Assembly: GCA_007751255.1 (NCBI GenBank)
Contig: CP036296.1
Coordinates: 6,696,001-6,760,000, forward strand
Origin: Engelhardtia mirabilis
GTDB lineage: Bacteria > Planctomycetota > UBA1135 > GCA-002686595
Length of the DNA stretch: 64,000 nucleotides
Reading direction: 5' to 3'
The notes under the pieces were generated by a model. It did no database searches. It was not told the DNA's origin and saw nothing but the letters and a program-made list of their open reading frames with translations. The number at the start of each line of letters is the position of its first letter. Position 1 is the first letter of the stretch. Shown piece after piece: positions 8,909-15,906 of the stretch. Both the position numbers and the translations under genes were made by a program.

Positions 8909-9769
8909 ATGGATGAGGTCCAAGCAGACGCCCAGCGCCACTGGGCGCCGCCGGGGAGCGCCTACTCGCCGCTGGTCGATCCCCGCGAGGGCGTGCGGCG
9001 AAGTGCCCAGGCCAACGCGCGCCTGGATCGCTCGATCGCGGGTGTCGACATGCGGACCGAGGACCAGGTCGCGCTGATCGAGGACCTCTTGCGCCTGCAC
9101 CGTCCGGAATCGGTCGGGGTGGAGCCCGCCGGCGCGGCGCGCTGGACCCGGGGCAACAGCTTCTATCCCCTGGGCGACGCCTACGTGTTGCAGGCGGTGG
9201 TCCGGCGCCAGAGGCCGAGGCGCGTGATCGAGGTGGGCGGCGGCTACTCGACAGCGGCGCTCCTGGACGCCATCGACATGGACGGGCGCGCAGACGAGGT
9301 GCAGATCACCGTGGTCGAGCCCGACCCCGACCGCCTGGCGTCGCTCCTGCGCGAGGGCGACACCGCGCGGCTCGAGGTCATGGTGGGCGAGATCCAGGAC
9401 CTGGAGCTCGAGCGCTACGACGAGCTCGGCGCGGGCGACCTGCTCCTGATCGACTCGAGCCACGTGCTCAAGACCGGCAGCGACGTACAGCTGCTCCTGT
9501 TCGAAGCCCTGCCGCGCCTGGCCCCCGGCGCGTTGGTCCACTTCCACGACGTGCCCTGGCCCTTCGAGTATCCGCCCGAGTGGATCGCCGAGGGGCGCAG
9601 TTGGAACGAGGCCTACGCGGTGCGAGCCTTCCTGCAGTTCAACTCGGCCTTCGGCGTGGCCCTGCACCTGTCGCACCTGGCCGCCCTCGATCGCCAGCGC
9701 CTGGCCCGCTCTTCTCCCGAACTGGCCGCGGAGGCCGGCAGCTCCCTCTGGATCGAGCGGCTGCGGTGA
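8909..9769 (+). CDS. Class I SAM-dependent methyltransferase
   Basis: 286 residues from the ATG at 8909; earlier starts in this frame overlap the divergent gene and lack family sequence. The S-adenosylmethionine motif I is RVIEVGGGYSTAALLDA, followed by the acidic ribose-binding residue in VVEPDPDRL and the motif IV region GDLLLIDSSHVLKTGSD. The pattern DSSHV...HFHDV resembles the Methyltransf_24/cephalosporin-hydroxylase-like group often found beside glycosyltransferases. The substrate is unknown. Its stop codon overlaps the GTG start of the GT87-type membrane glycosyltransferase (GTGA), so the two are translationally coupled and probably act on the same glycan or lipid. Confidence 0.85.
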   Translation: MDEVQADAQRHWAPPGSAYSPLVDPREGVRRSAQANARLDRSIAGVDMRTEDQVALIEDLLRLHRPESVGVEPAGAARWTRGNSFYPLGDAYVLQAVVRRQRPRRVIEVGGGYSTAALLDAIDMDGRADEVQITVVEPDPDRLASLLREGDTARLEVMVGEIQDLELERYDELGAGDLLLIDSSHVLKTGSDVQLLLFEALPRLAPGALVHFHDVPWPFEYPPEWIAEGRSWNEAYAVRAFLQFNSAFGVALHLSHLAALDRQRLARSSPELAAEAGSSLWIERLR

Positions 9770-11061
9770 ACGCGCGCGCCCGCCGCGCGCGCCTGGCGCT
9801 GATCGTCGTCGCCTGCGCGATCGGGATCGTGGCGCTGTTCGGGGTGGCGGACCGCGCGGCCGAGGGTCGCCAGGCGATCCTGCGCTGGCAGCCGGCCTTC
9901 GAGGCGCTCGAGTCGGGCGCGAACATCTACGCGCGCCCGGAGGGTGTAGTGGATCCCCACGCCACCAACGAGGGCTATCCGACCCTGCCCCTGTCGGCCC
10001 TGTTCATGGGCGCGGTGTTGAAGGCGGGCCCCGTGGTCGGTTGCCTGGTGTTCGCCGCGGTCAAGCTGGCCTGCGCGGCGCTCCTGTTGATCGGCGGCGT
10101 GCGCCTGGCTCGGACGGCGGGTCTCGAGTTGCCGCTGGCGGCGCAGTGGTTGCTGCTGCTGTTGACCCTGCGCGTGATGCTGTCCGACGTCAGCCACGGC
10201 AACACCAACCTGCTGGTCGGCGCGACGGTGGTGGCGACGGCCCTGTGGTGGTCGACGCGCCGTGACGGCCTGGCCGGAGGTGCGATCGCCCTGGGCGCGA
10301 CGCTGAAGGTCACGCCGCTGCTGCTCCTGGCCCTGCCCCTCGCCCGCCGCAGCCCGCTCGGATTGCTCGGCTTCGCGATCGGACTGTTGCTGTTCGTCGT
10401 CGTGCTGCCCGGTGCACTGCTCGGCTTCGACTTCAACCTCGAGCTGATCGGCGCCTGGTACGACCAGATGCTGGCGCCCTACCTCTCGAGCGCGGATCCG
10501 GGTCCGATGCAGACCCAGCAGATCAACCAATCCCTGCTGGGCGCCATGTCGAGGCTCACGACCGATTCGCTGGCGATCGAGGCGCGCGGCGACACCTGGC
10601 CAGCGGACGTGAGCGTGGCGCTGGTCCACCTGGACCCGGCGAGTTTCCGCTGCCTGCATCGGGCGGCTTGCGCCGCGGTCGTCGGGGTGTTCGCGGCGGC
10701 CCTCGTGCGTCGACCGGTCAGGCACCTGGCCCTGGCCCACGTGTCCCTCGGTGCCCTGGCCATGCTGCTGGTCTCCGAGCGTTCGTGGAAGCACCACCAC
10801 GTGACCCTGGCCCTACCCATCGCTTGGTGCTGTGGCGTGGCCTTCAGCGCCGCGCCCGTCCGTGAACGCGCGGTCGCGACGGCCGCGCTCGTGGCCTCCC
10901 TCGCCGGCCACGCTCTGTCTGGCAGCGGCGTGCTCGGAGACCGCGGCAGCGACCTGGCGGAGGCGTTCGGCGCCTTCACCTTCGCGGACCTGGCCCTGTT
11001 CGGGGCGGTGGCCTGGACCCTGTTCAAGCTCGAGCTGCCACCCCGCCGCTCCGGCGCCTGA
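9766..11061 (+). CDS. GT87-family (DUF2029) polyprenyl-phosphate-mannose-type membrane glycosyltransferase
   Basis: 431 residues from a GTG that overlaps the methyltransferase stop. About ten hydrophobic segments are visible. An early loop carries FEALESGANIYARPEG, the usual GT87 catalytic-loop setting, followed by GYPTLPLSAL. Further family signs are DVSHGNTNLLVGA and GATLKVTPLLLLALPL. Such enzymes transfer sugar (mannose in mycobacterial PimE-like members) from a polyprenyl-phosphate carrier on the outer face of the inner membrane. The exact donor and acceptor cannot be told. The 3' end overlaps the convergent HPP gene by 38 bases. Confidence 0.82.
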   Translation: MNARARRARLALIVVACAIGIVALFGVADRAAEGRQAILRWQPAFEALESGANIYARPEGVVDPHATNEGYPTLPLSALFMGAVLKAGPVVGCLVFAAVKLACAALLLIGGVRLARTAGLELPLAAQWLLLLLTLRVMLSDVSHGNTNLLVGATVVATALWWSTRRDGLAGGAIALGATLKVTPLLLLALPLARRSPLGLLGFAIGLLLFVVVLPGALLGFDFNLELIGAWYDQMLAPYLSSADPGPMQTQQINQSLLGAMSRLTTDSLAIEARGDTWPADVSVALVHLDPASFRCLHRAACAAVVGVFAAALVRRPVRHLALAHVSLGALAMLLVSERSWKHHHVTLALPIAWCCGVAFSAAPVRERAVATAALVASLAGHALSGSGVLGDRGSDLAEAFGAFTFADLALFGAVAWTLFKLELPPRRSGA

Positions 11062-11554
11062 GGACCGCGAGCGAACCGGCCACGACCCCGGCGCCGACCA
11101 TCAGAGCCAGGCCGTCGGCGGGGGTGCGCAGCAGGCCCAGCGCGAAGATCAGGGTCGTCGCCAGGGCCGGGGGGTGCGGCGTGCGCGCGAGGCCCGTGGC
11201 CGCCGCGGTGAGGGTCACCGCCAGGGTCGCCGATAGGACGTGGCGCAGCTCGAAGGCCTGGGGCAAGGCGGGGACCATCCGTGCGGCGCCGCTGACCCAC
11301 AGGGCCGCCATGCCGAGGGCGACACCCAGGCCGTGGCCCAGGATCACGTTGCGCGGCCGGTTGCTCTCGGCGCCGGGGGCGGCGAGCCCCGCGAAGGCGG
11401 TGACCCCCAGGGGCGGCGCCAGCACGGCCGCGTCCGCGGCCGCCGCCAAGAGGCCGATCGGGACCATCAGCGCCCCGCTGGCCAGGGCCAAGCGCAGGGT
11501 CGAGAGGGCCGGCAGCGGCGCCACTTCCGTCCGTTGTGGAGTTTCGAGAACCAT
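11024..11554 (-). CDS. HPP-family integral membrane protein
   Basis: 176 residues from the ATG at 11554; an earlier in-frame ATG at 11641 would add a charged, non-conserved stretch and run over the operator-like repeat. Four or five hydrophobic helices are present. The family signature is clear: VLAPPLGVTAFAGLAAPG, ESNRPRNVILGHGLGV and ARTPHPPALATTL. HPP proteins include plant chloroplast nitrite transporters, and bacterial homologues are often near nitrogen-oxide genes. Here the gene is divergent from a globin/reductase/NsrR operon, so nitrite or another nitrogen oxide is a reasonable inferred substrate. Confidence 0.85.
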   Translation of the reverse strand: MVLETPQRTEVAPLPALSTLRLALASGALMVPIGLLAAAADAAVLAPPLGVTAFAGLAAPGAESNRPRNVILGHGLGVALGMAALWVSGAARMVPALPQAFELRHVLSATLAVTLTAAATGLARTPHPPALATTLIFALGLLRTPADGLALMVGAGVVAGSLAVLRRRSGGVAARA

Positions 11555-11586
11555 TTCAGATGACGAGTCGATCGGACCGATGGCAT

Positions 11587-11607
11587 AGTGGCGAACGAAA
11601 CGCCACT
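11587..11607. promoter_or_regulatory. Perfect inverted repeat between HPP gene and globin operon (candidate NsrR operator)
   Basis: AGTGGCG (11587-11593), a 7-base spacer, then CGCCACT (11601-11607): two-fold symmetry over 21 bases. It is 32 bases upstream of the HPP ATG and 61 bases upstream of the globin ATG. The position in the shared divergent control region, with an NsrR gene in the operon, suggests a repressor site. The sequence does not match the known enterobacterial NsrR consensus, so assignment is by position only. Confidence 0.4.
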
Positions 11608-11668
11608 TTAGGCGGGCCCGGCGGAGGTCGGACCGCTCCACCCCTCCCGAATCCGATTCCTACGATCC

Positions 11669-12031
11669 ATGAGCCTCTACGAACGCCTCGGCGGTGAGCC
11701 CGCCTTCCAATCCGCCGTCGACGAGTTCTACCGCCGCATGCTGACCGACGAGCGGGTCTCGCGCTTCTTCGACGACGTCGACATGGAGGGCCAGATCGCC
11801 AAGCAGAAGGCCTTCCTGACCTACGTGACCGGCGGGCCGGCCGAGTACACCGGCAAGGACATGCGCGCGGCCCACGCCGAGCTGAACGAGCGCGGCCTCA
11901 GCGACGAGCACGTCGACGTCGTGATCGAGCACCTGGGCGCGGTCCTGCTGTCGATGGGTGCGGCGCCCGACGACGTGGGCGAGGTCGCGGCCCTGGCCGA
12001 GAGCGTGCGCGCGGACGTCCTGGGCCGATGA
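11669..12031 (+). CDS. glbN: Group I truncated (2/2) haemoglobin
   Basis: 120 residues, the normal size of a trHbN-type globin. The signature is complete: SLYERLGGEPAFQSAVDEFY, the Phe20-Tyr21 B-helix pair whose tyrosine stabilises bound oxygen, FLTYVTGGPAEYTGKDM and the proximal haem-ligand His69 in MRAAH. Known members oxidise nitric oxide to nitrate when supplied with electrons. The stop overlaps the start of a ferredoxin-NAD(P)H-type reductase (ATGA), giving it a dedicated partner, and an NsrR repressor gene follows. NO detoxification is therefore the likely role; this is inferred from context plus family knowledge. Confidence 0.93.
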   Translation: MSLYERLGGEPAFQSAVDEFYRRMLTDERVSRFFDDVDMEGQIAKQKAFLTYVTGGPAEYTGKDMRAAHAELNERGLSDEHVDVVIEHLGAVLLSMGAAPDDVGEVAALAESVRADVLGR

Positions 12032-12999
12032 GCCCCGGCCAGATCGAGGTCGAGGGCCAGCGCATCGAGCTGGAGCAGGGCGAGACCGTCCTCCAGGGGC
12101 TCGAGCGCGCCGGCCTCGACGTGGCCAGCGGCTGCCGCGCCGGGACCTGCACCAAGTGCCTGCTCCAGGCGCAGGACGCTCCGCCCCCGGCCAGTCAGCG
12201 GGGCCTGCGCCCCACGCTCACGGCCCAGAACTTCTTCCTCGCCTGCCAGGCACGCCCGACCGGGCTCCTGCGCCTGCGTGGGAGCCGGGGTCCCGAACCG
12301 GTGCGGGCCCGCGTGGCCTCGATCGACCACCTGACCGAGGACGTGGCGCGACTGCGCCTGACCCCCGACGAGCGCTTCGACTACCGCCCGGGGCAGTACC
12401 TCGACGTGCTGCACCCCGGCGGCGAGTCGCGCAGCTACTCGATCGCGAGCCTGCCGAGTGACGGTTGGCTGGAGCTGCACGTGCGCCGGATTCCGGGCGG
12501 GCAGGTCAGCGGATGGCTCCACGAGCTGGCCGTCGACGCCGAACTCGCGGTGCGCGGTCCATTCGGCCAGTGCTTCCACGTGGCGGACGACGACCAGCGC
12601 AAGCTGCTCCTGGTGGGCGCCGGCACCGGGCTCGCACCCCTGGTGGGCATCGCACGGGACGCGCTCGAGCAGGGTCACCGCGGGCCGATCGACCTGGTCC
12701 ACGGCGGACTCGAACCGAATCGGCTCTACCTGCGCGACGACCTCGACCGGCTGGCCCGGGAGTCCCCGCAACTGCGCGTGCACCACTGCGTCCTGCGGGG
12801 CGCCACCGCGCGCGAGCACGAGGGGCCGTTGGATCAGGTCGCGATCCGCCTGGCCGGAGCCCTGGCCGGCGCCCGCGCCTTCCTCTGCGGGGACGGCGAG
12901 ATCGTGCACCTGCTGCGCCGCAGCCTGTTCCTGGCGGGCCTGCCTTCCGGCGAGATCCTGGCCGATCCCTTCCTGCCGTCGAAGCCCGCCCTGGCTTGA
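12028..12999 (+). CDS. 2Fe-2S ferredoxin / FAD / NAD(P)H reductase
   Basis: 323 residues. An N-terminal plant-type 2Fe-2S domain has Cys36, Cys41, Cys44 and Cys73 (SGCRAGTCTKC and LAC). An FAD domain follows with the isoalloxazine motif RSYSIAS (residues 135-141). An NAD(P)H domain carries GAGTGLAPLVG and AFLCGDGE. The order ferredoxin-FAD-NAD is that of phenol-hydroxylase and CDP-6-deoxyglucose reductases. The four-base overlap with the globin gene makes it the probable haem reductase, so the pair does in two polypeptides what flavohaemoglobin Hmp does in one, with an extra iron-sulfur centre. Confidence 0.92.
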   Translation: MSPGQIEVEGQRIELEQGETVLQGLERAGLDVASGCRAGTCTKCLLQAQDAPPPASQRGLRPTLTAQNFFLACQARPTGLLRLRGSRGPEPVRARVASIDHLTEDVARLRLTPDERFDYRPGQYLDVLHPGGESRSYSIASLPSDGWLELHVRRIPGGQVSGWLHELAVDAELAVRGPFGQCFHVADDDQRKLLLVGAGTGLAPLVGIARDALEQGHRGPIDLVHGGLEPNRLYLRDDLDRLARESPQLRVHHCVLRGATAREHEGPLDQVAIRLAGALAGARAFLCGDGEIVHLLRRSLFLAGLPSGEILADPFLPSKPALA

Positions 13000-13069
13000 G
13001 CTGCTGGCGCTGGTCATCGCGGGCCGTGTCCTGCACCATCGAGCGCGCGCTGCTCTCGCGCCGACGCCC

Positions 13070-13507
13070 TTGCGAATCACCAAGCACACCGACTTCGCCC
13101 TGCGGGTCCTGATCTTCCTGGCCTCGCGCCCGGGCGAACGCGTCTCGACCGAACGCATCGCCCAGGCCCACGGCATCTCCCTGGCCCACCTGCAGAAGGT
13201 CGTGCGTCGCCTGGGCGAGCTCGGCTTCCTGCGCCTGGTGCGCGGCAGCGGCGGCGGCGTCGAGTTGGCCCGCGACCCCGAGGACGTCTCGATCGGCGCC
13301 GTGGTCCGCGCCCTCGACGACGCCACCAGCCTGGTCGAGTGCTTCGAACCCGCCACCGACACCTGCGTGATCTCGTCGGCCTGCCGCCTCAAGGGCTCCC
13401 TGCGCGTGGCCCAGGAGGCCTTCTACGCCGCCCTCGACGACACGAACCTGCAGGAGATCGTCGCCGGCAAGGTCGGCGCCCGCCTGCGGGAACTCACCGG
13501 CGGCTGA
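13070..13507 (+). CDS. nsrR: Rrf2-family nitric-oxide-sensing repressor NsrR
   Basis: 145 residues from a TTG start that gives the canonical beginning RITKHTDFALRVLIFLA; the frame is open upstream but non-homologous. A winged-helix DNA-binding region spans residues 1-80 (GISLAHLQKVVRRLGELGF). Three cysteines, Cys91, Cys99 and Cys105 in LVECFEPATDTCVISSAC, have the C-X7-C-X5-C spacing I recall for Bacillus-type NsrR, where they ligate the NO-sensitive iron-sulfur cluster. RLKGSLRVAQEAFY is also NsrR-like. It follows the reductase gene by 70 bases and probably represses its own operon and the divergent HPP gene. Confidence 0.9.
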   Translation: MRITKHTDFALRVLIFLASRPGERVSTERIAQAHGISLAHLQKVVRRLGELGFLRLVRGSGGGVELARDPEDVSIGAVVRALDDATSLVECFEPATDTCVISSACRLKGSLRVAQEAFYAALDDTNLQEIVAGKVGARLRELTGG

Positions 13508-13551
13508 GCGGGCGACGCCGCCCGCCGGACACCGACGCCGGGTCTTCGCCG

Positions 13552-14694
13552 ATGCTCTCGGTCCTGTTCGTCAACTACAACTCCTGGGCCGAGCTCGAGG
13601 GCGCCCTGACCTCCCTCGCGCAGCAGTGGCCGCTGGACGGCGGGCAGCGCGAGCTGGAAGTGGTCGTCGTCGACAACGCCTCGCCCCACCGCGACGCCTC
13701 GATCGAGGCCCGCGTCGAAGCTTCGCTGGCGCGTTGGGGAGGGCGGCTGGTCCGCCACGCTCGCAACGACGGCTACGGCGGCGGCATGAACCTGGCCCTT
13801 GAGCACGCCAGCGGTGAGCTGATCCTGGTCTGCAACCCGGACCTCTTGTTCCTGCCCGGCTGCATCGAGCGCATGGCGCGGCACCTGGACGAGCATCCGA
13901 GGGTCGGCGTGGTGAGCCCCGAGACGTTCGCCACCGCCGACCGCTCGCTGCGCTTGCCGACGGGAGTCGTGCCGACCCTGGCCGATTTCGTCGGCGACAC
14001 CCTGGCCGCCCTCAGCCCGCGCTTCGCCCATCGCAACTCGATGCGTCGGACGCGGCAGTTCCTGCCGGTCTGGAGCGCCGGCCCTGACCTGGAAGTCGAG
14101 ATGGTCGCGGGTTGCTGCTTCATGCTGCGACGCGCGGTGATCGAAGAGGTCGGATTCTTCGACGAGCGCTACACCCTCTACTACGAGGACACCGACCTGT
14201 CCCTGCGCGTGCGCCGAGCCGGTTGGACCATCGAGCAGGTGGACGGGGCCGGCATCGTGCACCTCTACGACCGCTCGGCCGCGACCGACCGCCATGCCGC
14301 CCACGCGCGGATGCTGCACAGCCGGCGGGCGTACTTCCGCCGCTGGTACGGACCGCTCGGCGCTTGGGCCCACGACGCTTGCCTCGCGCTTCTGCGTACT
14401 GGCTGGGCCGAACGTCGCCGTTCAAAGGCCCAGGACAGCGCCGTGCCGCTGGGCGTCGCGGCCGGCGAGTTGAGCCTCGAGATCCCCGGGCCCAGCCGTC
14501 GCTGGCTGGTCGAGATCGCCTACGACCCAGACTTCCTCTACGCCGCCGGTCAGATCGGCTCGGGCCCGTGCTGGACCCCCTGCGAGCAGGTCTTGGCCGA
14601 GCTACGGCAGCCCGCCTGGCTGCGGATCATCGACCTCGACGGGGCGCGGCCGCGGGAGCTCGTCCGCTACCGCTGGGGCGTCTCGCCCGGCTGA
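13552..14694 (+). CDS. Family 2 glycosyltransferase (rhamnosyltransferase-like)
   Basis: 380 residues from the ATG at 13552. The GT-A fold is evident: SVLFVNYNSWAELEGAL, VVVVDNASPHRDASI, the conserved asparagine-glycine turn ARNDGYGGGMNLAL, the nucleotide-sugar metal motif region ILVCNPDLLFL, and the acceptor-side FFDERYTLYYEDTDLSLR. Such enzymes add deoxysugars or hexoses to cell-surface polysaccharides at the cytoplasmic face. The C-terminal 100 residues do not resemble the usual family and may be an added domain. It starts 45 bases after nsrR, without obvious functional link. Confidence 0.88.
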   Translation: MLSVLFVNYNSWAELEGALTSLAQQWPLDGGQRELEVVVVDNASPHRDASIEARVEASLARWGGRLVRHARNDGYGGGMNLALEHASGELILVCNPDLLFLPGCIERMARHLDEHPRVGVVSPETFATADRSLRLPTGVVPTLADFVGDTLAALSPRFAHRNSMRRTRQFLPVWSAGPDLEVEMVAGCCFMLRRAVIEEVGFFDERYTLYYEDTDLSLRVRRAGWTIEQVDGAGIVHLYDRSAATDRHAAHARMLHSRRAYFRRWYGPLGAWAHDACLALLRTGWAERRRSKAQDSAVPLGVAAGELSLEIPGPSRRWLVEIAYDPDFLYAAGQIGSGPCWTPCEQVLAELRQPAWLRIIDLDGARPRELVRYRWGVSPG

Positions 14695-14709
14695 GCTCGC
14701 CCGCGTGCG

Positions 14710-15630
14710 TCAGCGGCCGCCACGAAAGCGCGCCGGGTCGCGCTCCGAGTTGGGCACGAATGGGAAGGCGGCGCTGGGCTCCACCCCCACGTCCGGCCCG
14801 CCCTGGTAGAGGTTGCCGACGAACGGCCCGCCGAGCAGGCGGCGCTGCACGGTGCTCGCCCGTTCGAACACCTCGCGTGACGTGCGCAAGCCGTGGAAGT
14901 TCGGGAACCAATAAGGCCCGTAGGTGAAGTACAGGGTGCGGCGCGTGCGGCCGGAGTGCAGGGCCTTGGCGCCATGCCACAGGTCCTGGGTCAACACGAC
15001 CACGTCGCCGGCCTCCACCAGCACCTCGGTGTAGCCGGGCAGGTCCTCCCAGCGCACCTGCGGCCGACCCTCGTTCTGGGCGCGGAAGGCGGCGCTTACC
15101 TCGCGATCGAACTGCGGCTCCGGCCAGTCTGGGTGCAGGCGACCGTAGGGGAAGTCCTCCGCCCGCCGATGGCTGCCCGCCAGGGCGACGAAGGGGCCGT
15201 CGTCGGTGCCCACGTCGCTGAGGCAGACCGTCAGGGTCAACAGGCGCGTACGCGGTCCGGTGGGCGTCTCCTCGAAGCCCGACAGGGCCAGGGCGTGCAG
15301 GGGCAACCCGACGCCGCGCCGCCGGGTGAGGGCGAAGCTCTCGGTCAGGCGGATGTCGCCCGGCATCAAGGCCGCGCACCAGTCCAGGAACAACGGCTCG
15401 TCGACGAGGTCCAGGAACCGCTGGCCGCACTCGGTGACGTTCATCAACCGGTACTCGTCGACCACCGGCGTGAAGCTCGCCAAGGATTCGGCGGGCAGGT
15501 CGGGGGTCTGCAGGCCCTCGAAGGCTCGCAGGTCGTCGGACAGCGCCGACACGCGCTCGGGGTCGAAGGCACCGCGCACGACGTGGAAGCCGTTGGCGGC
15601 GAAGCTCTGTAGTTCTCTCGAGGTCGGCAT
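14710..15630 (-). CDS. Phytanoyl-CoA dioxygenase (PhyH)-like protein
   Basis: 306 residues. The start reads ELQSFAANGFHVVRGAFDPE, the typical PhyH opening. Later blocks fit the jelly-roll core: GPFVALAGSHRR, AGDVVVLTQDLWHGA (candidate distal iron-ligand histidine) and RRTLYFTYGPYW (2-oxoglutarate-binding arginine). The usual first iron motif H-x-D/E is not evident: the corresponding region reads LPLHALALSG. It may be a diverged Fe(II)/2-oxoglutarate oxygenase or a protein that has lost metal binding. Substrate unknown. It is convergent with the GT2 gene, 15 bases apart. Confidence 0.75.
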   Translation of the reverse strand: MPTSRELQSFAANGFHVVRGAFDPERVSALSDDLRAFEGLQTPDLPAESLASFTPVVDEYRLMNVTECGQRFLDLVDEPLFLDWCAALMPGDIRLTESFALTRRRGVGLPLHALALSGFEETPTGPRTRLLTLTVCLSDVGTDDGPFVALAGSHRRAEDFPYGRLHPDWPEPQFDREVSAAFRAQNEGRPQVRWEDLPGYTEVLVEAGDVVVLTQDLWHGAKALHSGRTRRTLYFTYGPYWFPNFHGLRTSREVFERASTVQRRLLGGPFVGNLYQGGPDVGVEPSAAFPFVPNSERDPARFRGGR

Positions 15631-15845
15631 GGTCGCCCGCGGCCCCCGGCCTTGCGGACCGGTCCACGCTAAGTCGGCACGACCACCGGTACCAGGGGTC
15701 AGGACGTCATACCCGCCGGGCGGCGTCTCAACCGAGTCCAGCTGGCCGGGGCCCCGTCCGTCAGCGGAGCCTTTCTAGAGATCCGGCGAAACTACCGCAG
15801 GACCGGCAACGCTCCCGGGCTCCACGGCGGGCAGGCCCCAGCTCC

Positions 15846-15867
15846 TGCCGATTCTGCCGATTCTGCC
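15846..15867. repeat. Short tandem repeat upstream of the secreted propeller gene
   Basis: The 9-mer TGCCGATTC occurs twice in a row, followed by TGCC. It lies 40-60 bases before the ATG at 15907 in a 276-base intergenic region. No promoter box is convincing here. Confidence 0.5.
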
Positions 15868-15906
15868 CCTGCAAACCGTCCTCCAAGGACCGAGCCTGAT
15901 CTCCCA

